Source: Nonomuraea basaltis (GTDB lineage Bacteria > Actinomycetota > Actinomycetes > Streptosporangiales > Streptosporangiaceae). From it: a stretch of 64,000 nucleotides of DNA. The notes beneath the pieces were generated by a model, which made no database searches, was not told the origin of the DNA, and worked only from the letters and a program-made list of their open reading frames with translations. This document shows, piece after piece, positions 42,573 through 54,043 of the stretch (position 1 is the first letter of the stretch; each line of letters opens with the position of its first letter). The stretch is taken from the NCBI RefSeq assembly GCF_005893125.1, contig NZ_VCJS01000002.1, forward strand, positions 62,001-126,000, given 5' to 3'. A program made the position numbers and the translations under genes.

Positions 42573-44300
42573 TCACCGGTTCTTGCGGAGGAAGGCGGTG
42601 AGCCGGTCCAACGGCCAGGTGTTGATCACGTCCTCCGCGGTGAGCCAGCCGCGCTGCGCCGTGCCGATGCCGTAGCGGATGTTGGCCAGATGGCCGATCG
42701 CGTGGGCGTCGCTGTCGACGGCGAACCTCACCCCGTACGACCGGGCCCGCCGGATGAGCTCGGCGGCCAGGTCGAGGCGGTCGGGGAAGGCGTTGATCTC
42801 CAGTGCGGTGCCGGAGCGGGCACACGCCTGGAAGACCTGGTCCCAGTCCGCGTCGATCGGCGGCCGCCGGCCGATCAGCCGGGCGCTGGGATGGCCGATG
42901 ATGTTGACCCGCGGATTCCGCGCGGCGCGGACCAGCCGCCGGGTCGTCTTCGCGCGCGGCAGGTCGAAGTGGGAGTGCACCGAGGCGACGCACAGGTCGA
43001 AATCGGCCAGCACGTCGGGCGGCCAGTCCACCTCGCCGTCGGGGTCGATGTTGAGCTCGATGCCGTGCAGCAGCCGCAGCCCGGCCGTGCCGTCCAGCCG
43101 GCGCAGCCGCTCGCGTTGCGCCGTGGCCTTGTCCAGCGTCATCTGCTGCATGTACAGGTCGGGCCCATGGTCGGTGACGGCGTAGTACGCGTACCCGCGC
43201 TCGGCCGCGGCCGCCACCATGTCCTCGAGCGGCGCGTGGCCGTCGGTGAGATCGGTGTGGGTGTGCAGGTCACCGCGCACATCGGCCTCCGTGACCAGCT
43301 CGGGCAGCTCCCCGGCCAGCGCGGCCTCGATCTCGCCGGTGTCCTCGCGCAGCGTCGGCGGGATCCAGGGCAGGCCGAGCCGCCGGTAGACCTCCTCCTC
43401 GGTCTTGGAGACGATCTTCTCTTCGGTGACGGCGTCGAACACGCCGTACTCCGACAGCTTGAGCTTGTGGTGGAGGGCGATCTCGCGGGTGCGGATGTTG
43501 TGCGCCTTGGCGCCGGTGAAGTACTGCATGGCCGCGCCCCACGCGTCCGGCGGCACCACCCGCAGGTCCACCTGCAGCCCCTGGACGGTGCGTACCGAGG
43601 TCTTCTTGTCGCCACGGACGATGACCTCGCTCACCTGGGGGAGGCCGGCGAAGGCGTCCATCAGCACCCTCGGCCGGTTGGAGGTCGCCAGGACGTCGAT
43701 GTCGCCGATGGTGTCCTTCATCCGGCGCAGCGACCCGGCGTAGTCGCATCGCCGGCAGCCGTGCACCGCCTGGAGTGCCGCCACGACATCCTCCGCAAGC
43801 GGCATGGCCACGCCCAGGTGGACCCGCTCGCCGGCGTCGCGCATCAGGGCGATGCCGTGCAGCAGGTTCTCCTCGGTCTTGGGGCCGAAGCCCGGCAGGC
43901 CGTGCAGGGCACCGGCCTGGATGGCCGCCTCCAGGCGTTCCGGTGAGTCCACGCCGAGGTGCCGGTGCAGCTCCATCGCCCGCTTGGGCCCGAGCGTCGG
44001 GATGTGGGTGAGCGCGCGGACCCCGGCGGGGACGCGGCCGCGGAGCTCCTCCAATTTCGTCATGGTGCCGGAGCTCAGGTATTCGGCGACCTTGGCGGCG
44101 ATCGACTCGCCCACGTTGGGGATCTGCCTCAGCGCGCCGGCGTCGTAGCCGGCGATGTCGTCCGGATAGGCGCCTATCGACCGGGCGGCCTTCTGGTAGA
44201 CGCGGATCTTGAAGTCCTCGTGACCGGTGATGGCGAGCAGGTCGGCGTACTCCTCCAGCACAGCGGCCACGTCGTCGTTGGTACGTGCCATGCGAATCAT
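42573..44300 (-). CDS. polX: DNA polymerase/3'-5' exonuclease PolX (PolX + PHP domains)
   Basis: The 575-residue protein has an N-terminal helix-hairpin-helix/8-kDa region (IPNVGESIAAKVAEYL; LPGFGPKTEENLLHGI), a nucleotidyltransferase palm (YAGSLRRMKDTIGDIDVL; QVDLRVVPPDAWG) with three Asp, and from about residue 338 a PHP domain (GDLHTHTDLTDGH; VTDHG; VASVHSH; DSDAHAIGHL). Such enzymes fill gaps in base-excision repair, and the PHP part supplies phosphoesterase or exonuclease activity. Length equals the bacterial family norm. ATG 44300 overlaps the GGAGG site; ATG 44291 is possible. Confidence 0.93.
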   Translation of the reverse strand: MIRMARTNDDVAAVLEEYADLLAITGHEDFKIRVYQKAARSIGAYPDDIAGYDAGALRQIPNVGESIAAKVAEYLSSGTMTKLEELRGRVPAGVRALTHIPTLGPKRAMELHRHLGVDSPERLEAAIQAGALHGLPGFGPKTEENLLHGIALMRDAGERVHLGVAMPLAEDVVAALQAVHGCRRCDYAGSLRRMKDTIGDIDVLATSNRPRVLMDAFAGLPQVSEVIVRGDKKTSVRTVQGLQVDLRVVPPDAWGAAMQYFTGAKAHNIRTREIALHHKLKLSEYGVFDAVTEEKIVSKTEEEVYRRLGLPWIPPTLREDTGEIEAALAGELPELVTEADVRGDLHTHTDLTDGHAPLEDMVAAAAERGYAYYAVTDHGPDLYMQQMTLDKATAQRERLRRLDGTAGLRLLHGIELNIDPDGEVDWPPDVLADFDLCVASVHSHFDLPRAKTTRRLVRAARNPRVNIIGHPSARLIGRRPPIDADWDQVFQACARSGTALEINAFPDRLDLAAELIRRARSYGVRFAVDSDAHAIGHLANIRYGIGTAQRGWLTAEDVINTWPLDRLTAFLRKNR

Positions 44301-44374
44301 CGCCTCCCTCCTGAACTCCCCTATCCCGAAATCTCGGCAAATATCCGGATGAAGGGACTGGGCCGGCGTGGCGC

Positions 44375-46318
44375 TTACCTGTGTACGGCGCTCCTGACCT
44401 GGGGAATCCAGCCGCCGGCCAGGACCATGGCGCGCTGGCGGGGGGACAGGCGATGCCGGAGGAGGACGCCGTCGGCGGTGATCTCGCTCCCGGTCTCCAC
44501 CGCCTCGCGCAGCCCGTCCAGGCGCAGCTCGGCGCCCGCGGCGAGCCGGTCGTAGTCGGCTTCGTCGGCGAACTCCAGCGCCAGCACGCCGAAGTTGGCC
44601 AGGTTCTGCCAGTGGATCCGGGCGAAGGACTTGGCGATGACGACCCGGAGCCCGAGGTGGCGGGGGACGATCGCGGCATGCTCGCGGGAGGAGCCCTGCC
44701 CGTAGTTGCGCCCGCCGACGATGGCGTGCGGCCCCGCGGCGCGGGCCCGCTCCGGGTAGGTCTCGTCGATCTGGCCGAAGGCGAAGCCGGCGAGCGCCGC
44801 GATGTTGCTGCGGTACGGCAGCGCCCGGGCGCCCGCGGGCATGATCTCGTCGGTGGAGACGTCGTCGCCCACCTTCAGCACGATGGGCAGGGTGAGTGAG
44901 TCGGGCAGCGGATCCAGCTCGGGCAGCGAACCGATGCTGTCGGCCTTGACCAGGGCGACCTGGCGGGCCCGCTCGATCGGCAGGGGCGGCTGGAGCGGGC
45001 CGGTGATGGCACTGACCGTTCGCGGCGGCCGTACATCCGGGTACTCCAGGCCGAGGGCGCGCGGGTCGGTGATGGCGCCGGTGAGCGCCGCCGCGGCGGC
45101 GGTCTCGGGAGAGCAGAGCCAGACCGAGTCGTCGCGGGTGCCGGAGCGGCCGGGGAAGTTACGGGGGAAGGTACGCAGGCTGTTGCGGCCGACGGCCGGG
45201 GCCTGGCCCATGCCGATGCAGCCCAGGCAGCCGGTCTGGTGAATACGGGCGCCCGCCTCGACGAGCGCGGTGATGGCGCCGCTCTTGGCGAGGTCGGCCA
45301 GGATCTGCCGGGAGGTCGGATTGATCTCCAGCGACACCTGCGGATGCACCTGCCGGGCGCGCAACATCTCCGCCACCACCAGGAAGTCGCGCAGCCCCGG
45401 ATTCGCCGATGAGCCCACCACCACCTGGTGGACCGGCTCACCGGCCGCTTCGAGTACCGGGACCACGTTTCCCGGCGAGCCGGGACGCGCGATCAGTGGT
45501 TCCAGCGCCGACAGGTCGATCTCGTCCTGCAGGTCGTATCCGGCGTCCGGGTCGGCCGCCAGCTCGACGTGGTCGCCGGCCCGTCCCTGGGCGTCGAGGA
45601 ACTCCAGGACCCGCTCGTCGGAGGGGAACACCGACGTGGTGGCGCCCAGCTCGGCGCCCATGTTGGCGATCACGTGCCGGTCCATCGCGCTCAGCGTGCC
45701 CAGCGCCGGGCCGTGGTATTCGATGATCTTGTGTACGCCGCCCGACACGCCCTGGCGGCGCAGCAGCTCCAGGATGACGTCCTTGGCGCTCACCCAGTCC
45801 GGCAATTCACCCGTCAGCCGTACTCCCCAGATCCGCGGCATGGTCACGTACAGCGGCTGCCCGGCCATGGCCATCGCCACCTCCAGGCCGCCCACGCCGA
45901 TCGCCAGCATGCCCAGCGAGCCGGCGGCGCAGGTGTGGGAGTCGGCGCCGGCCATCGTCTTGCCCGGCACGCCGAAGTACTGCATGTGGGTGGGGTGGGA
46001 GACGCCGTTGCCGGGTGGTGAGTACCAGATCCCGTAACGCTGGCAGGCGGAGCGCAGGAACAGGTGGTCGGCCATGTTGCGCTCGTCGGACTGCAGCAGG
46101 TTGTGGTCGACGTACTGGGCCGCCAGCTCGGTGCGTACGCGGTCCAGGCCCAGCGCCTCCAGCTCCAGCATCACCATGGTGCCCGTGGCGTCCTGAATCA
46201 GGGCCTGGTCGATGCGCAGCCCGATCTCCTCGCCCGGCCGCATCTCGCCGCCGACCAGATGCGCGCTGATCAGTTTCTGGGCCAGGTTCACCGGTCCACG
46301 CCCCTCGGCGCGAGCCAT
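44375..46318 (-). CDS. Aconitate hydratase (short, homoaconitase-like type)
   Basis: The 647-residue protein contains the Fe-S cluster cysteines in GADSHTCAAGS and QTGCLGCIGMG, active-site NPTSRQ, DDSVWLCSPETAAAAAL, and the swivel domain with GDDVSTDEIMPAG and GRNYGQGSSREHAAI. The length matches the mitochondrial-type aconitases and is much shorter than the usual AcnA of about 900 residues, so it is probably a second aconitase. ATG 46318 follows GGGGGA. A separate TetR gene lies upstream on the same strand, which could regulate it. Confidence 0.9.
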   Translation of the reverse strand: MARAEGRGPVNLAQKLISAHLVGGEMRPGEEIGLRIDQALIQDATGTMVMLELEALGLDRVRTELAAQYVDHNLLQSDERNMADHLFLRSACQRYGIWYSPPGNGVSHPTHMQYFGVPGKTMAGADSHTCAAGSLGMLAIGVGGLEVAMAMAGQPLYVTMPRIWGVRLTGELPDWVSAKDVILELLRRQGVSGGVHKIIEYHGPALGTLSAMDRHVIANMGAELGATTSVFPSDERVLEFLDAQGRAGDHVELAADPDAGYDLQDEIDLSALEPLIARPGSPGNVVPVLEAAGEPVHQVVVGSSANPGLRDFLVVAEMLRARQVHPQVSLEINPTSRQILADLAKSGAITALVEAGARIHQTGCLGCIGMGQAPAVGRNSLRTFPRNFPGRSGTRDDSVWLCSPETAAAAALTGAITDPRALGLEYPDVRPPRTVSAITGPLQPPLPIERARQVALVKADSIGSLPELDPLPDSLTLPIVLKVGDDVSTDEIMPAGARALPYRSNIAALAGFAFGQIDETYPERARAAGPHAIVGGRNYGQGSSREHAAIVPRHLGLRVVIAKSFARIHWQNLANFGVLALEFADEADYDRLAAGAELRLDGLREAVETGSEITADGVLLRHRLSPRQRAMVLAGGWIPQVRSAVHR

Positions 46319-46419
46319 CCGCGTCCCCCATTCGCCGCTCGTGAGCCGTGGCCGACTACCCGGGGCGGGCGCCCGCAAACCCGCGCCGAGGGCTCGGGCC
46401 TGGAGGTTCTCCGCGTGAG

Positions 46420-46974
46420 CTACTCCTGGCCCAGCACCGCCCGCACCCCGGGCGCGACCGCCGCGCGGAAGGCGGCGTCCAGCTCGGCGGGCGAGGCGGA
46501 GGTCTCGCCGTCCACCGACGCCCGCAGCAGCCCCATGAAGGCGCCGACCACGCAGATCACCAGCAGGTCGAGCGAGGCCGGCGCCCGGGCGCCCGCGGCG
46601 GCGAGCTCGCTCCTGACGATGCCGCTGAGCAACTGCTCGCCGCGCGCCACCACCAGGCCGCCGCTGCGCCGTCCCAGCAGCGCCCGCACGAGCTGCCGCT
46701 GCTCGCACACGTGCTCGAACATCGGCAGGCTGAACGCGAACAGCTCCCCTGGGCGGATGGCGGGTGCGGGATGCAGGAAGGCGAGCTCGTCGAGGTTGCT
46801 GAACAGCACGTGCTGCTTGTCGGTGAAGTGGGCGTAGAACGTGGACCGGCCCACGTCCGCGCGGTCGATGATGTCGGTGACGGTCACCGCGTCATAGCCC
46901 TTCTCCAGGATCAGCGCCACGAGCGCCTCCTGGACGGCCCGCCGCGTGCGCCGTACCCTCCGGTCTCCGGACAT
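46420..46974 (-). CDS. TetR-family transcriptional regulator
   Basis: The 184-residue TetR protein has TRRAVQEALVALILEKGYDA and the recognition helix ADVGRSTFYAHFTDKQHVL. Its C-terminal domain is of the TetR_C_33-like kind (GAFMGLLRASVDG). It is divergent from a methyltransferase gene. The 114-base region between them contains two symmetric elements, so it probably represses the methyltransferase and itself. Confidence 0.9.
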   Translation of the reverse strand: MSGDRRVRRTRRAVQEALVALILEKGYDAVTVTDIIDRADVGRSTFYAHFTDKQHVLFSNLDELAFLHPAPAIRPGELFAFSLPMFEHVCEQRQLVRALLGRRSGGLVVARGEQLLSGIVRSELAAAGARAPASLDLLVICVVGAFMGLLRASVDGETSASPAELDAAFRAAVAPGVRAVLGQE

Positions 46975-46984
46975 TTTCCCGCTT

Positions 46985-47064
46985 CCTGTTCAGTACGGCA
47001 CAGCACGGCCGATCTGCTCGTTGACCCCTCCTCATTATGAACGCATCATTCATAACTGAACAGG
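46985..47064. promoter_or_regulatory. Operator region between TetR and methyltransferase genes
   Basis: CCTGTTCAGT (46985-46994) is repeated inverted as ACTGAACAGG (47055-47064), placing one half-site near each divergent start. Between them TTATGAA (47035-47041), N7, TTCATAA (47049-47055) forms a perfect inverted repeat. Both elements are unusually AT-rich here and fit TetR control. Confidence 0.6.
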
Positions 47065-47088
47065 TTGTTCGATTCTGGAGGCAATGCC

Positions 47089-47736
47089 ATGGGCCTGGGA
47101 AAGCTGCTGCACAACCACTCGGAACACGTCGACGCGGGCGGCACGATCGACCATCCACGGGCGTACGAGATCTTCGCCTCGATCGGCTTCCTGGGCGGCC
47201 GCCGGGCCGCCTTCGCCCGCGTGGCCGCCACGGCCCGGCCGCGAGCCGGCGATCGGGTCCTGGACGTCGGCTGCGGCACCGGCTACCTCAGCCGGATCCT
47301 CTCCCCCGTCGTCACGCCCAACGGCCAGGTCACCGGCATCGACCCGGCCCCCGCGATGATCGACTACGCCACCGCTCACGCTCCGGCCAACTGCGCTTAC
47401 GTGGTGGGGGAAGGTCAGCGCCTGCCGTTCCCCGATGACTCGTTCGACCTGGTGGTCTCCAGCCTGGCCGTGCACCACATGCCCGCCGATGCCCGGCCCG
47501 AGGCGATGCGGCAGATGTTCCGGGTGTTGCGGCCGGGCGGGCGGCTGCTCATCGCCGAGTTCCGCCCGCCGGTCAACCGCCTGGCCAGGCACATCGTCGG
47601 CGTGCTGTCCGGTCCCGCCATGCGGCACGACCCTCGCGACCTGCTGGGGACCATGATCCCGGATGCCGGGTTCGAGGTGGAGTCCGAAGGCGACCTGCCG
47701 TACCTGCTGTACTACGTCCGCGCCACACGGCCGTAG
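47089..47736 (+). CDS. Class I SAM-dependent methyltransferase
   Basis: The 215-residue protein has the SAM-binding motif VLDVGCGTGYLSR, the acidic post-II motif VTGIDPAPAMIDYA, VGEGQRLPFPDDSFDLVVSS and LRPGGRLLIAEFRPP, typical of the UbiE/Methyltransf_11 group. Small molecules or lipids are likely acceptors; the closing segment VESEGDLPYLLYYVRA is shared by many unassigned members. ATG 47089 has GGAGG eight bases upstream. Controlled by the divergent TetR gene (inference). Convergent with the next gene, 10 bases apart. Confidence 0.9.
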   Translation: MGLGKLLHNHSEHVDAGGTIDHPRAYEIFASIGFLGGRRAAFARVAATARPRAGDRVLDVGCGTGYLSRILSPVVTPNGQVTGIDPAPAMIDYATAHAPANCAYVVGEGQRLPFPDDSFDLVVSSLAVHHMPADARPEAMRQMFRVLRPGGRLLIAEFRPPVNRLARHIVGVLSGPAMRHDPRDLLGTMIPDAGFEVESEGDLPYLLYYVRATRP

Positions 47737-47746
47737 AACCGGTGAA

Positions 47747-48346
47747 TCAAGGTCCGGTGCTGGGGGCCGGCGGGAGGAGGGTGCGCAGGGCGAGATCGGC
47801 GACCTGGCGCAGCTCGTCACGGGTGTGCCCGCCGGCCGCCTGCACCGCGATGCCGTCCGTGACGGTGTGAACCAGCCGGGCCAAGATGGCCGCGTCGTAC
47901 CCGTCGGGCAGGTCAGGGGCACCCTCCAGGCGCCGCCGCAGGGCCGTCTCACCGGCCATGCGGCACGCGACGGCCGCGTCGCGAACCGGCGCCGAGTCCG
48001 GGCCGCACGCGTGCACGCTGTTCACGCTCAGGCATCCCCGCGGCGCGTCCGGGCCGGAGGTCAGCTCGACGGCCCCGTGGACCAGCCGTTCGACGACCTC
48101 CCGGACGGTGGGCGCCGCCAGCGCGTCGGCGGCGAACGCGCCAGGGCCGCTGACGTAGCGCTCCAGCGCCTTGACGAACAGCTGCTCCTTGTTGCCGAAG
48201 GCCCCGTACAGGCTGGGCCGGTTGATGCCCATCGCCGCGGTCAGGTCCGACAGCGAGGTCCCTTCGTACCCCTGCCGCCAGAACACCTCCAAGGCCCGGT
48301 CGAGCGCGGCGTCGGCGTCGAAGGCGCGCGGGCGTCCGCCTGGCAT
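47747..48346 (-). CDS. TetR-family transcriptional regulator
   Basis: The 199-residue protein begins GGRPRAFDADAALDRALEVF, with the recognition helix region GINRPSLYGAFGNKEQLF and a C-terminal TetR_C_16-like domain containing GCLSVNSVHACG. It is divergent from the Gfo/Idh-epimerase operon. Two copies of TACC-N4-GGTA-type sites in the intergenic region suggest that it represses that operon and itself. Confidence 0.9.
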   Translation of the reverse strand: MPGGRPRAFDADAALDRALEVFWRQGYEGTSLSDLTAAMGINRPSLYGAFGNKEQLFVKALERYVSGPGAFAADALAAPTVREVVERLVHGAVELTSGPDAPRGCLSVNSVHACGPDSAPVRDAAVACRMAGETALRRRLEGAPDLPDGYDAAILARLVHTVTDGIAVQAAGGHTRDELRQVADLALRTLLPPAPSTGP

Positions 48347-48383
48347 GCCGTACCTCCTCCGGGTTTTCTACCTCCGCGTTTTT

Positions 48384-48447
48384 TACCTATCGGTACGTTA
48401 CCTCTTGAATCCACGCCGCGCCTCCCCTAGTTTCATACCGACCGGTA
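48384..48447. promoter_or_regulatory. Two TetR operators between the regulator and the Gfo/Idh gene
   Basis: TACCTATCGGTA (48384-48395) and TACCGACCGGTA (48436-48447) share the pattern TACCnAnCGGTA, 52 bp apart. The second is extended to ATACCG-AC-CGGTAT. The first lies near the regulator start, the second 21 bases before the GTG of the oxidoreductase gene. Confidence 0.7.
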
Positions 48448-48468
48448 TAAAACTGGAGGGCGGACCAC

Positions 48469-49545
48469 GTGATCAAAATAGGAATCGTCGGCGCGAGCGG
48501 CTGGGCGAGCGTGTCGCATCTGCCGGCGCTGGCGGGGTTGGCCGAGTTCCAGGTCACCGCGGTCGCGACGACCAACCAGGCGAGCGCGGACCGGGTCGCC
48601 GCCGCCTTCGACGTGCCGCTCGCGTTCGGCGACGCGGGGGCCCTGATCGCCCATCGCGACGTGGACCTCGTCGTGGTGTCGGTACGGGCGCCGCGGCACG
48701 CGAAAGTGATCAGGGCCGCGCTGGAGGCGGGCAAGCACGTGCTCTCCGAATGGCCGCTGACCGTGGACCCGGCAGAGGCGGACGAGCTGGCCTCGGCCGC
48801 CTCGGCCGCCCGGGTGGCGAACGCCGTGGTCCTGCAGGGCTACCACTCACCGGACGCCCGCTTCGTCGCGGACCTGGTGGCCGGCGGCCGGATCGGACGG
48901 CTGGAGTCGGCCATCATGGTCGCCTCGGGCGGCTCCCTCGGCGGTGCCGCCATCGCGCCGGAGCTCGCGTGGGGCGCCGATCCCGCCGGCGGCACCTCGG
49001 TCCTGACGATCATGGCCGGGCACTTCCTGGCCACGCTGGAGCGCATGGTGGGAAGCCTGGTGGAGGTGGCGGCGCGGCTGCCCCGGCTGTACGACCGGGT
49101 CGAGGTCGCCGGGACCGGCCAGACGATCGCCAACGGGGTGCCGAACCAGGTCCTGCTCCACGGGACGCTGGACGGCGGCGCCACCGCGTCCGTCGCCGTG
49201 CACGGCGCCGGCGGCGCCCCCGACGGGTTCTTCGTCAAGCTCGTCGGCTCCGAGGGCGCGCTGACCGTCACCCCCGCCCGGCCGGGGAGCTACCTGCACT
49301 GGACCGACTGGGACATCCACGTCGGCGCAGAGCGGGTGGACGTGCCCGAGACGTACCGGACCGTTCCCTTCCACCCGGCCGACGGCCCCGCCGCGAACAT
49401 CGCGGCCCTCTACCGGGACCTCGCCCGGGCGATCGGTGAAGGCCGCGACCCGCACCCCGGCTTCCGCACCGCCGCCCGCCACCACCGGCTGATCGCGGCC
49501 ATCGAGCGCGCCGCGCAGACCGGTGTCAAGAAGGAGATCGCATGA
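48469..49545 (+). CDS. Gfo/Idh/MocA-family oxidoreductase, Gal80-like
   Basis: The 358-residue protein has an N-terminal Rossmann fold (IGIVGASGWASVSHLPAL) and the Gfo/Idh C-terminal sheet domain. Catalytically active members have E-K-P after HVL; here it reads HVLSEWPLTVDP, so the catalytic Lys is Trp, as in fungal Gal80-like proteins. It may therefore act as a sensor, or as an enzyme that uses other residues. GTG 48469 follows GGAGG. The next gene overlaps by 4 bases, and a divergent TetR gene should control both. Confidence 0.88.
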   Translation: MIKIGIVGASGWASVSHLPALAGLAEFQVTAVATTNQASADRVAAAFDVPLAFGDAGALIAHRDVDLVVVSVRAPRHAKVIRAALEAGKHVLSEWPLTVDPAEADELASAASAARVANAVVLQGYHSPDARFVADLVAGGRIGRLESAIMVASGGSLGGAAIAPELAWGADPAGGTSVLTIMAGHFLATLERMVGSLVEVAARLPRLYDRVEVAGTGQTIANGVPNQVLLHGTLDGGATASVAVHGAGGAPDGFFVKLVGSEGALTVTPARPGSYLHWTDWDIHVGAERVDVPETYRTVPFHPADGPAANIAALYRDLARAIGEGRDPHPGFRTAARHHRLIAAIERAAQTGVKKEIA

Positions 49546-50351
49546 AAGTCCTGATCATCGGCGCCACCGGCCACATCGGCTCGGCCGTGACGGCCGCCTT
49601 CGAGCGGGCCGGGCACGCGGTCGCCGTCCTGCGGCGGCCGGACGGCCGGGCCCCGGCGAAGGGACGCCTGCCGGTCGAGGGGGACCTCACCGATCCGGCC
49701 TCGCTGACGCGCGCCGCCCAGGGGTTCGACCGCGTGGTGCACGCCGGTCCGCCGCTCGGCGAGCAGGCCGACCTGGCCGGGGTGGACGCCCTTATCGCCG
49801 CCGGCGTCCCGGTCGTCCACACGACCGGCGCCGCCGTGCTGGGCGGCGGACCGGTGGACGAGGACAGCGCGCCCGACCCCCACCCGATCGTGGCCTGGCG
49901 AGCGGAGGCCGAGCGGCGCGTCCTCGCCGCAGGGGGCCAGGTGATCAGGCCCGGCATGGTGTACGGCAACGGCGCCGGCATCGTCCCCGGCCTCCTGGCC
50001 CGCAAGGCCGCCGAGCGCGGCACCGGCCTCTACATCGGCGAGCCGGGAGTGCGCTGGCCCGTCGTGCACGTGGAGGACCTCGCCGGCCTGTACCTCGCCG
50101 TGGCCGGCCGGGCCGCGCCGGGCACGGTCTGGCACGGCATGAGCGAGACCGTGCGCCTGGACGCGATCGCCGCCGTCCTCGGCGGAGGCCGTGCCGAGTC
50201 CTGGCCCCTCGCCGAGGCCAGGGCCGAGCTGGGCGGCCTCGCCGACCTGTTCACCCGGGACCAGGACGTCTCCTCGGCCAAGACCAGGCGGCTCCTCGGC
50301 TGGAATCCCGCCCGCACGTCGCTGCTCGACTGGCTGCGCGAGACCCGCTGA
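49542..50351 (+). CDS. NAD-dependent epimerase/dehydratase-family protein
   Basis: The 269-residue extended-SDR-like protein starts MKVLIIGATGHIGSAVTAAF, binds NAD(P) through GATGHIG, and has the downstream Rossmann marker RPGMVYGNGAGIV. The catalytic YxxxK is not seen: the expected place reads IVAWRAEAERRV. It may be a reductase-like or regulatory member (NmrA-type) or may use different residues. It overlaps the Gfo/Idh gene (ATGA). Its stop codon lies in the first of three tandem repeats. Confidence 0.82.
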   Translation: MKVLIIGATGHIGSAVTAAFERAGHAVAVLRRPDGRAPAKGRLPVEGDLTDPASLTRAAQGFDRVVHAGPPLGEQADLAGVDALIAAGVPVVHTTGAAVLGGGPVDEDSAPDPHPIVAWRAEAERRVLAAGGQVIRPGMVYGNGAGIVPGLLARKAAERGTGLYIGEPGVRWPVVHVEDLAGLYLAVAGRAAPGTVWHGMSETVRLDAIAAVLGGGRAESWPLAEARAELGGLADLFTRDQDVSSAKTRRLLGWNPARTSLLDWLRETR

Positions 50352-50426
50352 GCTCCCGGTCGACTGGATGGAGCGAGCTCCGCTGAGCCCCGGTCGACTG
50401 GCTGTGCGAGACCCGCTGAGCCCCGG
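50326..50426 (+). repeat. Three tandem copies of a ~34-bp unit across the stop codon
   Basis: Units beginning TCGACTGG occupy 50326-50359, 50360-50393 and 50394-50426 (34, 34 and 33 bases). The first is the coding end of the epimerase gene (DWLRETR and TGA); the other two repeat it downstream, each with CGCTGAGC. Copy 3 is closer to copy 1 in its middle, copy 2 more diverged. Confidence 0.8.
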
Positions 50427-50456
50427 CCTGTGCGCGCCGTCGCGGTGAGGGGCCGA

Positions 50457-51410
50457 TCAGCTCGCCCAGTCCAGCAGGGGTTCCACCTGCTCGGGACGGC
50501 GCAGCGAGCGCAGGGCGCGCTGTTCGAGCTGGCGTACCCGCTCGCGGGTCACCCCGAGCCGGTCACCGATCTCCTGGTACGTGTGCGTCCTGCCGTCGTT
50601 CAGCCCGTAGCGCAGCGTGATGACGAGGGCCTCCCTTTCCGGCAGGCGGTCGACCAGGGCGCGCACTTCCTCGGCGAGCGCCCGGTGCTCCATCACCTCC
50701 GACACCGGCGAGACCTGTGCGTCGGCGATCAGGTCGCCGATCCGGGTGTCCTCCTCGCCTCCCAGCGGGGTGTCCAGGCTGACGACGTCGCGGCTCAGCG
50801 CACGCAGCCGCGCGAGTCCCTCAAGGGTCAGCTCGGCCGCCTCCGCGAGCTCCGCGTCGGCCGGCTCGCGCCCCAGCCGGACCTCCAGCTCGCGTTCCAG
50901 CCGGTTGACCTTGGAGACCTGCTCGACGACGTGGATGGGCAGGCGTACGGCGCGGCTCTTGTCGGCCAGTCCGCGATCGATGAACTGCCGGATCCACCAC
51001 ATCGCATAGGTGGAGAACTTGTAGCCCTTGGTGTGGTCGAACTTCTCCACCGCCCGAATCAGTCCGAGGTTGCCCTCCTGGATGAGGTCCAGCAGCGGCC
51101 AGCCGCGGTGGTAGTACTTCTTGGCGACCGACACCACCAGGCGGAGGTTCGCCCGCAGCATGTGATCCTTGGCCGCCTCGCCGTCCGCCGCGACCGCCTC
51201 CAGTTCCTCGTCGGCCCTGCCCTCGTCGAGGAGGTGGCGGGCGTACGCTCCCGCCTCGATGCGCTTGGCGAGCTCCACCTCCTGCTCGGCGGTGAGCAAC
51301 CGCGTCCTGCCGATCTGACCCAGGTACTGTCCCAGCAGGTCCGGCTCGTCATACGGCTCGTGCGGCTCGGCCCTGCGCATCACGGCCACCCCCTCGGCGT
51401 CGGACCCCAT
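50457..51410 (-). CDS. Group 2 RNA polymerase sigma-70 factor
   Basis: The 317-residue sigma factor has regions 1.2 (YLGQIGRTRLLTAEQEVELA), 2.1-2.4 (DLIQEGNLGLIRAVEKFDH; STYAMWWIRQFIDR), 3 and 4.2 (YQEIGDRLGVTRERVRQLE). It lacks the long acidic N-terminal region of the primary sigma, so it is a group 2, non-essential stress or stationary-phase factor. It lies 42 bases downstream of the Clp ATPase gene on the same strand, in an operon that begins with a DUF427 gene. ATG 51380 is an alternative start. Confidence 0.92.
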   Translation of the reverse strand: MGSDAEGVAVMRRAEPHEPYDEPDLLGQYLGQIGRTRLLTAEQEVELAKRIEAGAYARHLLDEGRADEELEAVAADGEAAKDHMLRANLRLVVSVAKKYYHRGWPLLDLIQEGNLGLIRAVEKFDHTKGYKFSTYAMWWIRQFIDRGLADKSRAVRLPIHVVEQVSKVNRLERELEVRLGREPADAELAEAAELTLEGLARLRALSRDVVSLDTPLGGEEDTRIGDLIADAQVSPVSEVMEHRALAEEVRALVDRLPEREALVITLRYGLNDGRTHTYQEIGDRLGVTRERVRQLEQRALRSLRRPEQVEPLLDWAS

Positions 51411-51452
51411 ACGCCTACCCGGTCAGGCGGCTACCAGGCACGGGCCGTCCGA

Positions 51453-53999
<2,547 letters not shown>

Positions 54000-54043
54000 G
54001 CTCATCCTTTCCCATCCTCACTCGCCCGCCCGTCGCCTGGCCG

